In this document: positions 1-8,852 of the stretch, piece after piece
Layout of the letters: each line of letters starts with the position of its first letter
How positions within the stretch are numbered: position 1 is the stretch's first letter
DNA from: an uncultured bacterium
Lineage (GTDB): Bacteria > CAIJMQ01
Length of the DNA: 58,379 nt
Assembly: GCA_903821905.1 (NCBI GenBank)
Contig: CAIJMQ010000043.1
Span: forward strand, 1-58,379
Reading direction: 5' to 3'
Program-made: the position numbers and the translations under genes
The notes under the pieces: model-generated
Seen by the model: only the letters and a program-made list of their open reading frames with translations
What the model was told of the DNA's origin: nothing
Database searches by the model: none

Positions 1-63
1 ACATTAAAACCTCTAATCTGGATGAGTGAGAAGTTGATAGAATAGATATATATTAGACTAACA

Positions 64-104
64 AAAAGGCGGGGTTGATTAATCTTCCCCGCCTTTTCTA
101 TTTT
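64..104. terminator. Intrinsic terminator-like hairpin, probably bidirectional
   Basis: Perfect 11-bp inverted repeat (AAAAGGCGGGG at 64-74, CCCCGCCTTTT at 87-97) around a 12-nt loop, followed by a T-rich stretch. The left arm is preceded by A residues, so the hairpin could stop transcription from either side. It probably ends a gene lying before the window. Confidence 0.8.
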
Positions 105-149
105 GATAGCAGGCGTTAGATTGTGGTATTATGTTTTTGATCGGAACGC

Positions 150-223
150 AGATGAATGCGTGACGATTACCCCACAGAGTATCCCGAAATTTTCGGGATG
201 TCTTACGTTGCGGGGGTTCATCT
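150..223. repeat. Nested palindromic element upstream of rsmA
   Basis: Outer arms AGATGAA (150-156) and TTCATCT (217-223), inner CCCC (170-173) against GGGGG (212-216), and a perfect core palindrome ATCCCGAAATTTTCGGGAT at 181-199. The nesting suggests one foldable element of about 74 bp, like the small palindromic repeats elsewhere in this window. No coding potential was seen here. A second copy was not found in the window, so calling it a repeat family is inference. Confidence 0.5.
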
Positions 224-276
224 AAGAAAAGAAACCTGGTGTTTTAGCGCGGGAGTATTAATAATTTTATATTCTA

Positions 277-1140
277 ATGCCTAAATTAAACAAACCAATT
301 ATAGATTTAGCTACTCCTACTCAAGTTAAAAATTTCTTAGTAGAAAGAGGTTTAAGTCCTCGGAAATTTTTGGGTCAGCATTTTTTAGTTGATAAAAATA
401 TACTGAAAAAGATAATTGAAACTGCAGAAATAAAAGAAGGAGAAAAAGTCCTTGAGATAGGTTCAGGCATTGGTACGTTGACTCTTGCTTTGGCTTGCGA
501 AGGCGCCGATGTGGTAACTATAGAAAAAGACGAAGGGGCGGTTTCTTTATTAAGAGAGCTCGCCGTCTCTTATCCTAATGTCAAAATAATCAGTGGCGAT
601 GTTCTCAAGCTTGACCTAAAAACTGTCTTGAAAGAATCTCCTGTCTGGAAAGTTGTTTCCAACCCTCCCTACAGTATAGTATCACCGATTCTTTTTAAAT
701 TAGTTTCGCTCAAAGAAAAATTCTCGTCTATTGTGCTTATGCTTCAGAGAGAATTTGCAGAACGTCTTATGGCACAACCTGGCAGTAAAAACTATTCCTT
801 TTTGAGTATAAAAATGCAGTACCACATGGATATTGAAATAATCCATAAGGTTTCAAGGAGGGTCTTCTTCCCTGTGCCTAATGTGGATTCTGCCATTGTG
901 GTGCTTAAACCTCGCAAAACTTTAAAGGTGAAGGTTTCTAATGAAGAACTTTTCTTTAAAATAGCAGATGCAATGTTCAGAATGAGGAGAAAAAATCTTA
1001 AGAATTCACTAGAACCATTAAATTTTCCCGTGGACTTCTATGAAAAATCTCCCATTGATTTAACAAGGCGGGGGGAAACACTTTCTTTAGAAGAGATAGG
1101 AATATTAACCGACTTCATAAATGGAAAAATTAAAAAATAA
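277..1140 (+). CDS. rsmA: 16S rRNA (adenine1518-N6/adenine1519-N6)-dimethyltransferase
   Basis: Cytoplasmic SAM-dependent enzyme that dimethylates two adjacent adenines in the 3'-terminal helix of 16S rRNA late in 30S assembly. The 287 residues match the family's usual length. The RsmA signature GQHFL lies at about 33-37, the SAM-binding motif EIGSGIGTLT at 60-69, and the target-adenine motif NPPY at 129-132 (NLPY in most homologues, so Leu is replaced by Pro). The C-terminal part has the MRRKNLKNSL segment typical of KsgA/Dim1. It is followed after 6 bp by recJ, which suggests one transcript. The first ATG is used; a weak GGGAG lies about 20 nt upstream. Confidence 0.96.
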   Translation: MPKLNKPIIDLATPTQVKNFLVERGLSPRKFLGQHFLVDKNILKKIIETAEIKEGEKVLEIGSGIGTLTLALACEGADVVTIEKDEGAVSLLRELAVSYPNVKIISGDVLKLDLKTVLKESPVWKVVSNPPYSIVSPILFKLVSLKEKFSSIVLMLQREFAERLMAQPGSKNYSFLSIKMQYHMDIEIIHKVSRRVFFPVPNVDSAIVVLKPRKTLKVKVSNEELFFKIADAMFRMRRKNLKNSLEPLNFPVDFYEKSPIDLTRRGETLSLEEIGILTDFINGKIKK

Positions 1141-1146
1141 ATTTAA

Positions 1147-2895
1147 ATGAAAGAAAAGCGTTGGGAAATAAAACCGTTTGAACCGTTCCTTTCAGGTAAA
1201 ATTTCAAGTGTATTAGGAATTTCTCCTTGGACTGCGCAACTATTGATAAACCGAGGCAGTAAAACACCGGAAGAAGCAGGAATATTTTTACGCGGCGAGC
1301 TTTCTCAGCTTCATTCTCCTTATCTTCTGAATGGGATAGAAGAAGCTTCTAAAAGAGTTTTTAGAGCAATAAAAGATGACGAGAAAATTCTTGTATACGG
1401 AGATTATGATGTTGACGGAATAACGTCAATGTGTTTATTGATTCTTACTTTAAGACAACTCGGTGCCAAAGTTTCCTATTATTTACCTCACAGAGTGAAG
1501 GAAGGATATGGATTAAATCTTGAAGCCATACAGAAAGCGGAGAAGGACGGTATAAATCTTATAATAACATGCGATTGTGGTATGGATGGATATAAAGAAG
1601 TTTCAATGGCAAAACAGAAGGGAATAGATACCATAATTGTTGACCACCATAAAGCCGGTGATAAAATCCCGCCCGCAGTAGCTGTAATAAACCCCAAAGT
1701 TTGTTCTTATCCTTTCAAGGAACTTGCCGGTGTTGGAGTTGTATTCAAGTTTGTCCAGGTATTGCAGGAACAAAAAAACTGTATTGACCTCGAGCAAAAC
1801 CTTGACTTGGTTGCACTTGGTACGGTCAGTGATGTGGTCCCCATAGTAGATGAAAATAGGATTCTGGTAAAACACGGGTTAAATGTCCTTGATGCTTCTT
1901 CAAGAGTAGGTATAAATATGCTGAAGAAAACCGCTGGGCTTAAAAATAAAAAGATTACAATATATGATATTGCTTTCATTTTGGGGCCACGCCTTAATGC
2001 TGGAGGGCGCATGGATAGTGCAGAGAAGTGCGTAGAGATGCTTTTAAGTCAAACGGAAGAAGAAGCCTCCAGAATAGCTTCTTTGTTGGAAGAAGATAAT
2101 AAAAAAAGACAGAAAATACAAGAAGAGATTTGTCAAAATGCAATAAAGATGGTGGAAGAAAATTCCAGTTTAAATGAGGATAGAGTTCTCATTCTTGCCC
2201 GCGAGGGTTGGCATTCGGGTGTAATTGGTATAGTTGCTTCCCGTCTTGTCGAAAAGTTCTCCAGACCGGTTATTTTAATCTCTTTAGATAAAGGTATAGG
2301 CAGAGGTTCTGGACGCAGTATAGGAGATTTTAACCTGTTTGAACATCTTCATAAGTCGAAAGAATGGCTCACTGATTTCGGTGGGCATAAATATGCATGT
2401 GGATTAGAAGTCTCAGAAGATAATATAAAACCATTCAGAATCCGGATGAACGAATTAGCAAAACAGTTACCTATGGAGGAGTTTACTTCTTCATTGATAG
2501 CAGATGCTTGTATATCATTGGATATTCTTACAACACCCTTAGTAAAAGAATTCCAGATTCTCTCTCCTTTTGGTTTGGGTAACGAAGAGCCGGTCTTTAT
2601 AAGCAAAAATCTTCAGGTAATGACTGAACCAAAGCAAATCGGTAAAAACCATATCAAGTTTTGGATAAAATATAATAATTACCATAGAGAGGTAATTGGT
2701 TTTGGTAAGGGAGAATATCTGAGTATCTTAAAAAAACAAGACATAGTGGATTTAGCATATACTCCTCAGATTGATATGTGGGAAAACAGGAATTCCGTAA
2801 TACTTAAAATGGAAGACATAAGAATAAAAAGTAGAGATGACGTAAACCGAGATTATGTTAAAATACAAAAACCTTATACGCTGAAAACTTTCTAA
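1147..2895 (+). CDS. recJ: Single-stranded-DNA-specific exonuclease RecJ
   Basis: Processive 5'-3' exonuclease on single-stranded DNA, used in recombination and mismatch or base-excision repair. The DHH phosphoesterase core is complete: YGDYDVDG at 84-91, TCDCG at 141-145, VDHH at 165-168 and LGTVSDVVP at about 224, which supply the Mn/Mg ligands. The GPRLNAGGR motif and the DHHA1 domain (GWHSGVIGIVASRL, later GGHKYACG) follow, and then an OB-fold region. The length of 582 residues is normal. It starts 6 bp after rsmA without an obvious SD, so translation is probably coupled. Confidence 0.96.
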   Translation: MKEKRWEIKPFEPFLSGKISSVLGISPWTAQLLINRGSKTPEEAGIFLRGELSQLHSPYLLNGIEEASKRVFRAIKDDEKILVYGDYDVDGITSMCLLILTLRQLGAKVSYYLPHRVKEGYGLNLEAIQKAEKDGINLIITCDCGMDGYKEVSMAKQKGIDTIIVDHHKAGDKIPPAVAVINPKVCSYPFKELAGVGVVFKFVQVLQEQKNCIDLEQNLDLVALGTVSDVVPIVDENRILVKHGLNVLDASSRVGINMLKKTAGLKNKKITIYDIAFILGPRLNAGGRMDSAEKCVEMLLSQTEEEASRIASLLEEDNKKRQKIQEEICQNAIKMVEENSSLNEDRVLILAREGWHSGVIGIVASRLVEKFSRPVILISLDKGIGRGSGRSIGDFNLFEHLHKSKEWLTDFGGHKYACGLEVSEDNIKPFRIRMNELAKQLPMEEFTSSLIADACISLDILTTPLVKEFQILSPFGLGNEEPVFISKNLQVMTEPKQIGKNHIKFWIKYNNYHREVIGFGKGEYLSILKKQDIVDLAYTPQIDMWENRNSVILKMEDIRIKSRDDVNRDYVKIQKPYTLKTF

Positions 2896-3010
2896 ATAGC
2901 TCCAGAAATTAACAATTTGCTCAATAGTAAAAATGGTTAAAGATAGAGAAATTAAATTCCAATATAAACCTTTCAAGTGGGAAAATCGTAGCTCTAACTA
3001 AAAATATATT

Positions 3011-4024
3011 ATGGAAATAATGAAAGCGCAGGTTTTTTATTCTTCTTCTCATATAAAGTATGAGGATATTTCTGTCCCACAGATTACAGATGATGAAATT
3101 CTTGTAAAAGTAAAAATATGTGGCCTATGCGGAACAGATATGTACAAAATACAACAGGAATCGGTTCAATCAGGTTCTATATTGGGACATGAGGTCGTTG
3201 GAGTAATCGAAAAACAAGGTAAAAATGTTTATCATTTAAACATTGGTCAAAGAGTATTCGTAAGTCATCACACGCCCTGTTTTTCCTGTAAATACTGTAA
3301 GCACGGTACTTTTTCTCTGTGTTCTCTTTTCAAGAGCACGAACATTTATCCCGGCGGTTTCGCGGAATTTATAAAAGTCCCCAAAGATTTAGTAAAAAAT
3401 AATGTAATACCATTACCAGATTCTTTAAGCGATGAGGAAGCGGTATTAATTGAACCTTTTGCTTGTGTCTGGAGAAATATCAAGAGAATCCAGATTGATA
3501 CTGAAGACATAGTAACAATAATCGGAGCCGGTCCTTCAGGGCTTATGCATCTTATTCTTTTAAAAACTATAGGAGTAAAAAGAGTCCGCTTGGTTGATAT
3601 TGTAGATTCGAGGCTCCAATTTGCTAAAAAATTGGGCGCAGAAGATACGCTTAATGTAAAGAATGAGAAAATAGATAAATTCAAAGATTCGGATGTGGTT
3701 ATCGTGAATGCCGGCAACAAAGATGCAGTCCAGGAAGCATTAGATATAGTAAGAGTTGGCGGGAAGATAAGCATATTTGCGCAAGTCCCTGACAAGACAA
3801 AAGTCCAACTTGACCCCAATCTCATATATCACGAGACACTGATTTTAGGAACTTACTCATCTACTCCTATAGAACAGAAAGAAATATTTGATATGTTTGT
3901 AAACGGCAAGTTGAAAGATGCCACTTCCATTATCAGCCACCGTCTGCCGTTGAAGGATTTCCAGAAGGGCTTGAAACTTGCAACAGAAGCCAAAAATTCC
4001 TGCAAGATTATTTTTTATCCCTAA
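3011..4024 (+). CDS. Zinc-dependent medium-chain alcohol/polyol dehydrogenase
   Basis: Member of the MDR superfamily, which oxidises alcohols or polyols with NAD(P)+. Catalytic-zinc ligands are visible as Cys40 (CGLCGTD), His60-Glu61 (GHE) and Glu148. A structural zinc site is formed by Cys90, 93, 96 and 104. The Rossmann nucleotide-binding motif GAGPSG lies at 172-177. At 337 residues it resembles sorbitol or threonine dehydrogenases, but the substrate cannot be read from the sequence. Two ATGs are possible (3011 and 3020). It stands alone between recJ (115 bp away) and the GDT1-like gene (29 bp). Confidence 0.9.
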   Translation: MEIMKAQVFYSSSHIKYEDISVPQITDDEILVKVKICGLCGTDMYKIQQESVQSGSILGHEVVGVIEKQGKNVYHLNIGQRVFVSHHTPCFSCKYCKHGTFSLCSLFKSTNIYPGGFAEFIKVPKDLVKNNVIPLPDSLSDEEAVLIEPFACVWRNIKRIQIDTEDIVTIIGAGPSGLMHLILLKTIGVKRVRLVDIVDSRLQFAKKLGAEDTLNVKNEKIDKFKDSDVVIVNAGNKDAVQEALDIVRVGGKISIFAQVPDKTKVQLDPNLIYHETLILGTYSSTPIEQKEIFDMFVNGKLKDATSIISHRLPLKDFQKGLKLATEAKNSCKIIFYP

Positions 4025-4053
4025 AATCTCATTAAGAATAGAAAGGAGTTTAT

Positions 4054-4326
4054 ATGGATTGGAGAGTATTTTTAGCAACTTTTAGCGCAGTATTTGTGGC
4101 GGAGCTTGCAGATAAAACACAACTTGTTGGCATTGGGATGACGGCAAAAACAGGTAAACCTGTTACAGTATGGTTTGGTTCTGTTGCAGCATATATGGTT
4201 GTTACTATTATATCTGTTTTAATCGGAGCTACTTTGGGAAAGTTCCTCAAACCGGAATTTATAAGATATGGCGGAGGATTAGTATTTATCGTGATGGGAA
4301 TTTTATTGTTTATGGGAAAACTTTAA
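4054..4326 (+). CDS. Half-size GDT1/TMEM165 (UPF0016) family membrane protein
   Basis: A 90-residue protein with three predicted membrane helices and one copy of the GDT1 signature at 17-22, here E-L-A-D-K-T rather than the usual E-x-G-D-K-T. GDT1/TMEM165/MneA proteins carry two such repeats and export Mn2+ or Ca2+, so a single-repeat protein presumably dimerises. No second half-gene lies nearby. A strong SD (AAAGGAG) sits 6-12 nt before the ATG. The ion specificity is unknown. The gene converges on the AsmA-like gene, whose stop is 44 bp away. Confidence 0.85.
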   Translation: MDWRVFLATFSAVFVAELADKTQLVGIGMTAKTGKPVTVWFGSVAAYMVVTIISVLIGATLGKFLKPEFIRYGGGLVFIVMGILLFMGKL

Positions 4327-4369
4327 TGAGGGATATAAGCGTAAATTCAATTAATTTCCTTAATTCTAA

Positions 4370-6349
4370 TTATTTTTCTTTATTAATTAGCTGTTCAAGG
4401 GCACCCTTAATGGCTTGTTTTGTAAGTTTATCTTGCAGATTTTCCTTTGGCTCGGAAAGAGTTCCTGATATTTTAAAATCTATCCCACACCATTTATCAT
4501 CTTCTTTAGTGAATGCCCCACTCAAGAATCCCACCTTTTCAACTACATTACAACTTAATGAAAGGTGTGATGGCAAAGATAATTTCTGGTTTGAAATTTT
4601 TATTGTACCTTTACTGTCAAAATTTATGAGTTTAGGGTCTTCTACATGCGCTTTCTGAATATTGACTTCGCCATTTTCTATTGTAGATGAAACCTGAGCG
4701 GATACAAAATTGATTGAAGAAAGAGAAGGCATTTGTAGAGCTAAAGCTAAAAGATTTTGTATCGGATGAGAAGAAATTTTACCATCCCTAAACGTAAAAT
4801 CTGTGGTACCTGTAAGTGCGTTGATATCATTACCTCTACCTTGTAGTTTTATGTTTCCTTCTGCTTTACCGGTAATGAATGTTTTACCTGTTAATTCCTT
4901 CATGGCATCTTTTGCATCGATGTTCGATAAATTCATTGTTGTAGAAAAATTGGGTTCTCCATTTTTACCAAAAGTTATATTGACTTTGCCATTCATAGAC
5001 CCACCGTAAATTTTGGAGCTGAAGTTTTCTATATTAATCTCTTTATTTTCTTTTGTTATTATTGCTTTGAAAGGTGCATTAATATCAGTTACATCTCCGA
5101 TTTTCTTTAGAGTAAGTTTCCCGGAAGATATTTTCCCGTCTGATTTTATATCAGATATGTTGCCGATTGCATTGATATTTCCTGCAATTTTGCCTTGAGC
5201 AAGAGAGGGATCTTTACCTAAAACAGTGAGTACAGTACCAGCATCAATATTATTTATATTTAAGGTTACATTAAAACTGGGATTTGTAATATCTGCAAGA
5301 GTGCCTGCTCCTTTTCCTTCTACAGTCCCTCCAAAAACATTCATGTTAAGGGTTTGAATTGTAAAATTGGGATTAGCATAATGTATGTTACTTTTTATCT
5401 GGTCGATTTTTATCTTGTCCTTAACTGTAAGAGAAGGTATTGAAAGTTTTATGTCTGCTCCAGCATTAAGTCCTTGTCCTTTTATAGCAATGTCTGCAGT
5501 TAAAATTCCTTTACAGAGATCTTTCTCATCAGGTAAAAACTGACTTAGTAGTGTTTGTAAATCAATATCCTTTATGGTTATAGTAGCTGTATATTCCGCC
5601 TCTTTATTATCTACCGGGATTGTTGTATTGCCTTCCATTGCAATCGAGCCGCCAGAAAAATGAAGAGAGGTATTATCGAGATATACCATATCTTTAGATG
5701 TCTTAATACTACCTTTTATATCATTTATTGTTGGGAATAAAGATGATTCTATTTCTGCGGCTGAGAGATTAAGATTCATATCGGGGAATGAATTGATACT
5801 GTGAATATTTGCTTTTAATGTAAAGTTCTGGATTGAGATACTTCTGTTTTCTTCCGGTTTTGTGTAAGTCAAATTCCCGCCGATTATCTGGACTTGGTCG
5901 GCTACCAAGGGAATTATTTTTTTCTTTTCTTGTGGTGTTGAAGGGGTTCCTACTGTTATGAGAGGAAAATTCCATGTGCCATCGGCTTTTTGTATAAGAT
6001 GAATGTCGGGATGAATAACTTGTATTTCTTCTATTTTGAAATTCCTGCGGAGTAGTTTATAGAGGTTATATTTTAAGATAATGGTTTCGGTTTTAAGAGA
6101 ATATCCTTCAGGGAACCCTTGCGGATTCTTTATACTGAAACCATCCAATTTGGCTCCAGACATAACATTTACACTGAAATGCTCCATTTCTACAGGTGTA
6201 TTTAAAACCGTCTCGATTCTTCCTATAACAAGTTTTTTGAATTGTTCAGATTTTAAAAAGCTATTAAGTGCAAAGATTGCAATAATCAATAACAACAGAA
6301 TAGATGCAACGATAATTCCGAGAGCCTTGCCTAATTTTTTTATTTTCAT
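4370..6349 (-). CDS. AsmA-family envelope protein
   Basis: A 659-residue protein with one N-terminal membrane anchor (about residues 8-29) and a long beta-rich periplasmic part made of repeated strand units, many ending in 'G.G....F.....NI.'. This is the AsmA/DUF748 architecture, related to the bridge-like proteins (TamB, YhdP, AsmA) thought to move phospholipid between the inner and outer membranes. The start is well supported by an AGGGAGG about 14 nt upstream. It is the last gene of the long minus-strand run. It supports a diderm envelope. Which AsmA paralogue it matches cannot be decided here. Confidence 0.85.
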   Translation of the reverse strand: MKIKKLGKALGIIVASILLLLIIAIFALNSFLKSEQFKKLVIGRIETVLNTPVEMEHFSVNVMSGAKLDGFSIKNPQGFPEGYSLKTETIILKYNLYKLLRRNFKIEEIQVIHPDIHLIQKADGTWNFPLITVGTPSTPQEKKKIIPLVADQVQIIGGNLTYTKPEENRSISIQNFTLKANIHSINSFPDMNLNLSAAEIESSLFPTINDIKGSIKTSKDMVYLDNTSLHFSGGSIAMEGNTTIPVDNKEAEYTATITIKDIDLQTLLSQFLPDEKDLCKGILTADIAIKGQGLNAGADIKLSIPSLTVKDKIKIDQIKSNIHYANPNFTIQTLNMNVFGGTVEGKGAGTLADITNPSFNVTLNINNIDAGTVLTVLGKDPSLAQGKIAGNINAIGNISDIKSDGKISSGKLTLKKIGDVTDINAPFKAIITKENKEINIENFSSKIYGGSMNGKVNITFGKNGEPNFSTTMNLSNIDAKDAMKELTGKTFITGKAEGNIKLQGRGNDINALTGTTDFTFRDGKISSHPIQNLLALALQMPSLSSINFVSAQVSSTIENGEVNIQKAHVEDPKLINFDSKGTIKISNQKLSLPSHLSLSCNVVEKVGFLSGAFTKEDDKWCGIDFKISGTLSEPKENLQDKLTKQAIKGALEQLINKEK

Positions 6350-6367
6350 TTGTCCTATTGCCTCCCT

Positions 6368-7585
6368 TTATAATATAGAAGTTATTTTTTTATCTTTCAA
6401 TAATTTTTTGTATAAAATATCTATTTGTTTTACCATATATTCAGAGCTGAAAATAGGGTCTACAATTTTTTTACCTTCTTCGCCCATCTTTTTCCTCAAG
6501 TTTTCGTCCTGTAATAGTTTTAGAATACATGAGCTAAGCTGAGAAGATTCGTAATTTTCCCACTCTTTTTCGGGAATAATGGGAGGAGGAATCAGAAAAC
6601 CATTTTCGCCATCTTTTATTATCTCATCTGCTCCATCAATGCTAAACGAGACGACAGGTTTACTACATGCAAAAGCCTGAGGAATTACGCGTGCAAGCCC
6701 TTCTCTTAAAGATACATGGACCACTATGTCCATTATTGATATGTAATCCGGAATTTTTTCGCGTGGAATTAATCCTGCAAAAATGATTTTATCTTCAATC
6801 CCCAATTCTAATGCCTGTTTTGTTAGTTCATCTTTTAATATGCCATCTCCAACAAAAAGAAATTTTACATTGGAGAACTTAGATATTATTTCTTTGGCTG
6901 ATTTGAGCAAAAATCTATGTCCTTTCAGTTCAAAGAGCCTTGCTATTTTACCTATAACCAGTTCATTATCTTTTATACCTAAACTTTCCTTTAAGTCTTT
7001 ATTTTCTTTAACATTTAGGAATTCGTTTAATTCCATACCGCTATATATTGTTAAAAACTTATTAAGGGGAGCAACTTTAGCTGCGTGTGCTTTTCTTGCC
7101 ATGATGTCACATACCGTAATTATTTTATCGGTTGATGGCGCTAAGAGTCTTTCAAGATTTACTGCCCCAAAATTCATAAATTTGTTTTGATACGGGAAAA
7201 AAGGTAGTCCGTGTATGGTATGAATTATAATTGGTACACCAGTTTCTTGTGCTGCTATACGTCCTAAAATTCCAGCCTTTGTGGAATGGGTATGAACTAT
7301 ATGATAGCCACTTTTTTTTATTAAAAAATAAAGCTTAAAGAAACTTTTAACGTCCAACCAAGGATGAATATTTCTCCTTAGAGAGTCAACGATAATAAGT
7401 TTTATACCTTTTCTTTTTGCTTCTTCAATCAGCGAACCTTCCGGACCAAGAGGAGGACCAGTTAATAGAGTTACTTCATAATCGCCAATTTTTTGTAATC
7501 CTTCTGCTGTTAGTAGAGTATTCTCTTGGGCTCCACCTAATATTAATCTGGTAATAATATGAAGAACTTTGATTTTACCTCCCAT
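6368..7585 (-). CDS. GT4-family glycosyltransferase
   Basis: A GT-B fold retaining glycosyltransferase of 405 residues. The N-terminus has the acceptor-side motif LGGAQENTLL (GGA.. loop) and HTHSTKAGILGR; the C-terminal half has the donor-binding region REGLARVIPQAFACSKPVV. In that motif the second Glu of the common E-x7-E is Gln, as in a known GT4 subgroup. It probably adds a sugar to LPS, capsule or another envelope glycan; donor and acceptor are unknown. Its start lies 6 bp after the lysA stop, and the AsmA-like gene follows after 18 bp, so the three are probably co-transcribed. Confidence 0.9.
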   Translation of the reverse strand: MGGKIKVLHIITRLILGGAQENTLLTAEGLQKIGDYEVTLLTGPPLGPEGSLIEEAKRKGIKLIIVDSLRRNIHPWLDVKSFFKLYFLIKKSGYHIVHTHSTKAGILGRIAAQETGVPIIIHTIHGLPFFPYQNKFMNFGAVNLERLLAPSTDKIITVCDIMARKAHAAKVAPLNKFLTIYSGMELNEFLNVKENKDLKESLGIKDNELVIGKIARLFELKGHRFLLKSAKEIISKFSNVKFLFVGDGILKDELTKQALELGIEDKIIFAGLIPREKIPDYISIMDIVVHVSLREGLARVIPQAFACSKPVVSFSIDGADEIIKDGENGFLIPPPIIPEKEWENYESSQLSSCILKLLQDENLRKKMGEEGKKIVDPIFSSEYMVKQIDILYKKLLKDKKITSIL

Positions 7586-7591
7586 TCTATA

Positions 7592-8851
7592 TTAGAGAAG
7601 TACTAAACGAGGGGGGATGGATTCTCCCTGTACAAGGTCTAAGTATGACTCTCTTCTTCTGATTAAGTAACATTTAGAATTATCGATAAGTATTTCTGCG
7701 GGTCGTGTATGAGAATTATAATTTGAAGACATACTGAAACTGAAAGCACCAGTGCTCATAATAACGAGATAATCACCCTGTTTAAAAGGTGGCAATTCTC
7801 TACTTTTTGCAAAAAAGTCAGTATTTTCGCAGATAGGTCCAACAACATCTGCTACAATAGTTCCCTCTTTCTGTTCTTCGGGGAGAATCTCATGATATGA
7901 CCCGTAAAGAGCAACCCTAACTAAACTATTCATGCCTGCATCCACTATTATGAAATTTTTATCTTCGCTTATCTTTGTGTACAAAACTTTAGTTACGAGT
8001 ATGCCGGCATTACCTACGATAAAACGCCCTGGCTCTATAATCAATTTACATCCCGTTTTCTCTATAAGCGGCAGAATTGTTTTTGCCAGTTGATTAGGAG
8101 TAGGCGGGATTTCATCTTTGTAAGTTATCCCTATACCTCCGCCGATATTTAGCCACTGGATAGAAAAATTCGCTTTTTTCAATTCGTCAATAAAATCAAC
8201 CATTTTTCTTACTGCTTCTTCATATGGTTTTAGAGAAATTATCTGTGAGCCGATATGCATATGCAGACCTTCAATTTTTATATTTTTGTAATTGGGTTGT
8301 TTTAAGAATATTTCTTTTGCTTGAGCAAATGATAGCCCGAATTTTGTTCCTTTCTTTCCCGTGGCAATATGACTATGTGTGTGTGGGTCTATCCCGGGAT
8401 TTATCCTCAATGCTATAGACACTTCTTTTTTCTTCTGTTTGCCGATTTTATCTATTGCTTCAAGTTCCTGCTCGGATTCAACATTTATGAGAAATATACC
8501 AGCATCTATCGCTTCTTCTAATTCTTTTGTTGTTTTCCCGACCCCTGCATATACAATTTTTTGGGGGTCTGTTCCGGCTTTTAATGCTCTAAATAATTCT
8601 CCGCCTGACACGATATCGATTCCCCATCCTTTTTTTGCCATAATAGCGAGAATGCTTAAATTGGAATTGTCTTTCATAGAGTAACAGAAGAGGTGAGGAT
8701 AATCTTTAAATGCTTCATTGAAAAGTTCCAAATTATTATTGATTGTTGCGGAAGAATAAATGTATACGGGCGTTCCTATCTTTTCAGCTATTTCTTTCAC
8801 GGAAATATCTTCACAGTGAAGATGACCGTTTTTAAAATCGAAATGGTTCAT
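7592..8851 (-). CDS. lysA: Diaminopimelate decarboxylase
   Basis: PLP enzyme converting meso-diaminopimelate to L-lysine, the last step of lysine synthesis. It is a fold type III protein: the PLP lysine is Lys60 (YSMKDN), followed by HMHIGSQ, the phosphate-binding GGGIG, EPGRFIVGNAG, and at the C-terminus CENTDFF and GAFSFSMSSNYN, which supply residues from the partner subunit. The 419 residues are normal for LysA. It is one base downstream of the PAS/HD-GYP gene and 6 bp upstream of the GT4 gene. No other lysine gene is in the window. Confidence 0.95.
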   Translation of the reverse strand: MNHFDFKNGHLHCEDISVKEIAEKIGTPVYIYSSATINNNLELFNEAFKDYPHLFCYSMKDNSNLSILAIMAKKGWGIDIVSGGELFRALKAGTDPQKIVYAGVGKTTKELEEAIDAGIFLINVESEQELEAIDKIGKQKKKEVSIALRINPGIDPHTHSHIATGKKGTKFGLSFAQAKEIFLKQPNYKNIKIEGLHMHIGSQIISLKPYEEAVRKMVDFIDELKKANFSIQWLNIGGGIGITYKDEIPPTPNQLAKTILPLIEKTGCKLIIEPGRFIVGNAGILVTKVLYTKISEDKNFIIVDAGMNSLVRVALYGSYHEILPEEQKEGTIVADVVGPICENTDFFAKSRELPPFKQGDYLVIMSTGAFSFSMSSNYNSHTRPAEILIDNSKCYLIRRRESYLDLVQGESIPPRLVLL

Positions 8852-8852
8852 T

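Noticed and set aside
2934-3002. A 22-codon ORF between recJ and the zinc dehydrogenase
   Set aside because: No SD, no recognisable sequence, and AT-rich composition; chance is the simplest explanation.
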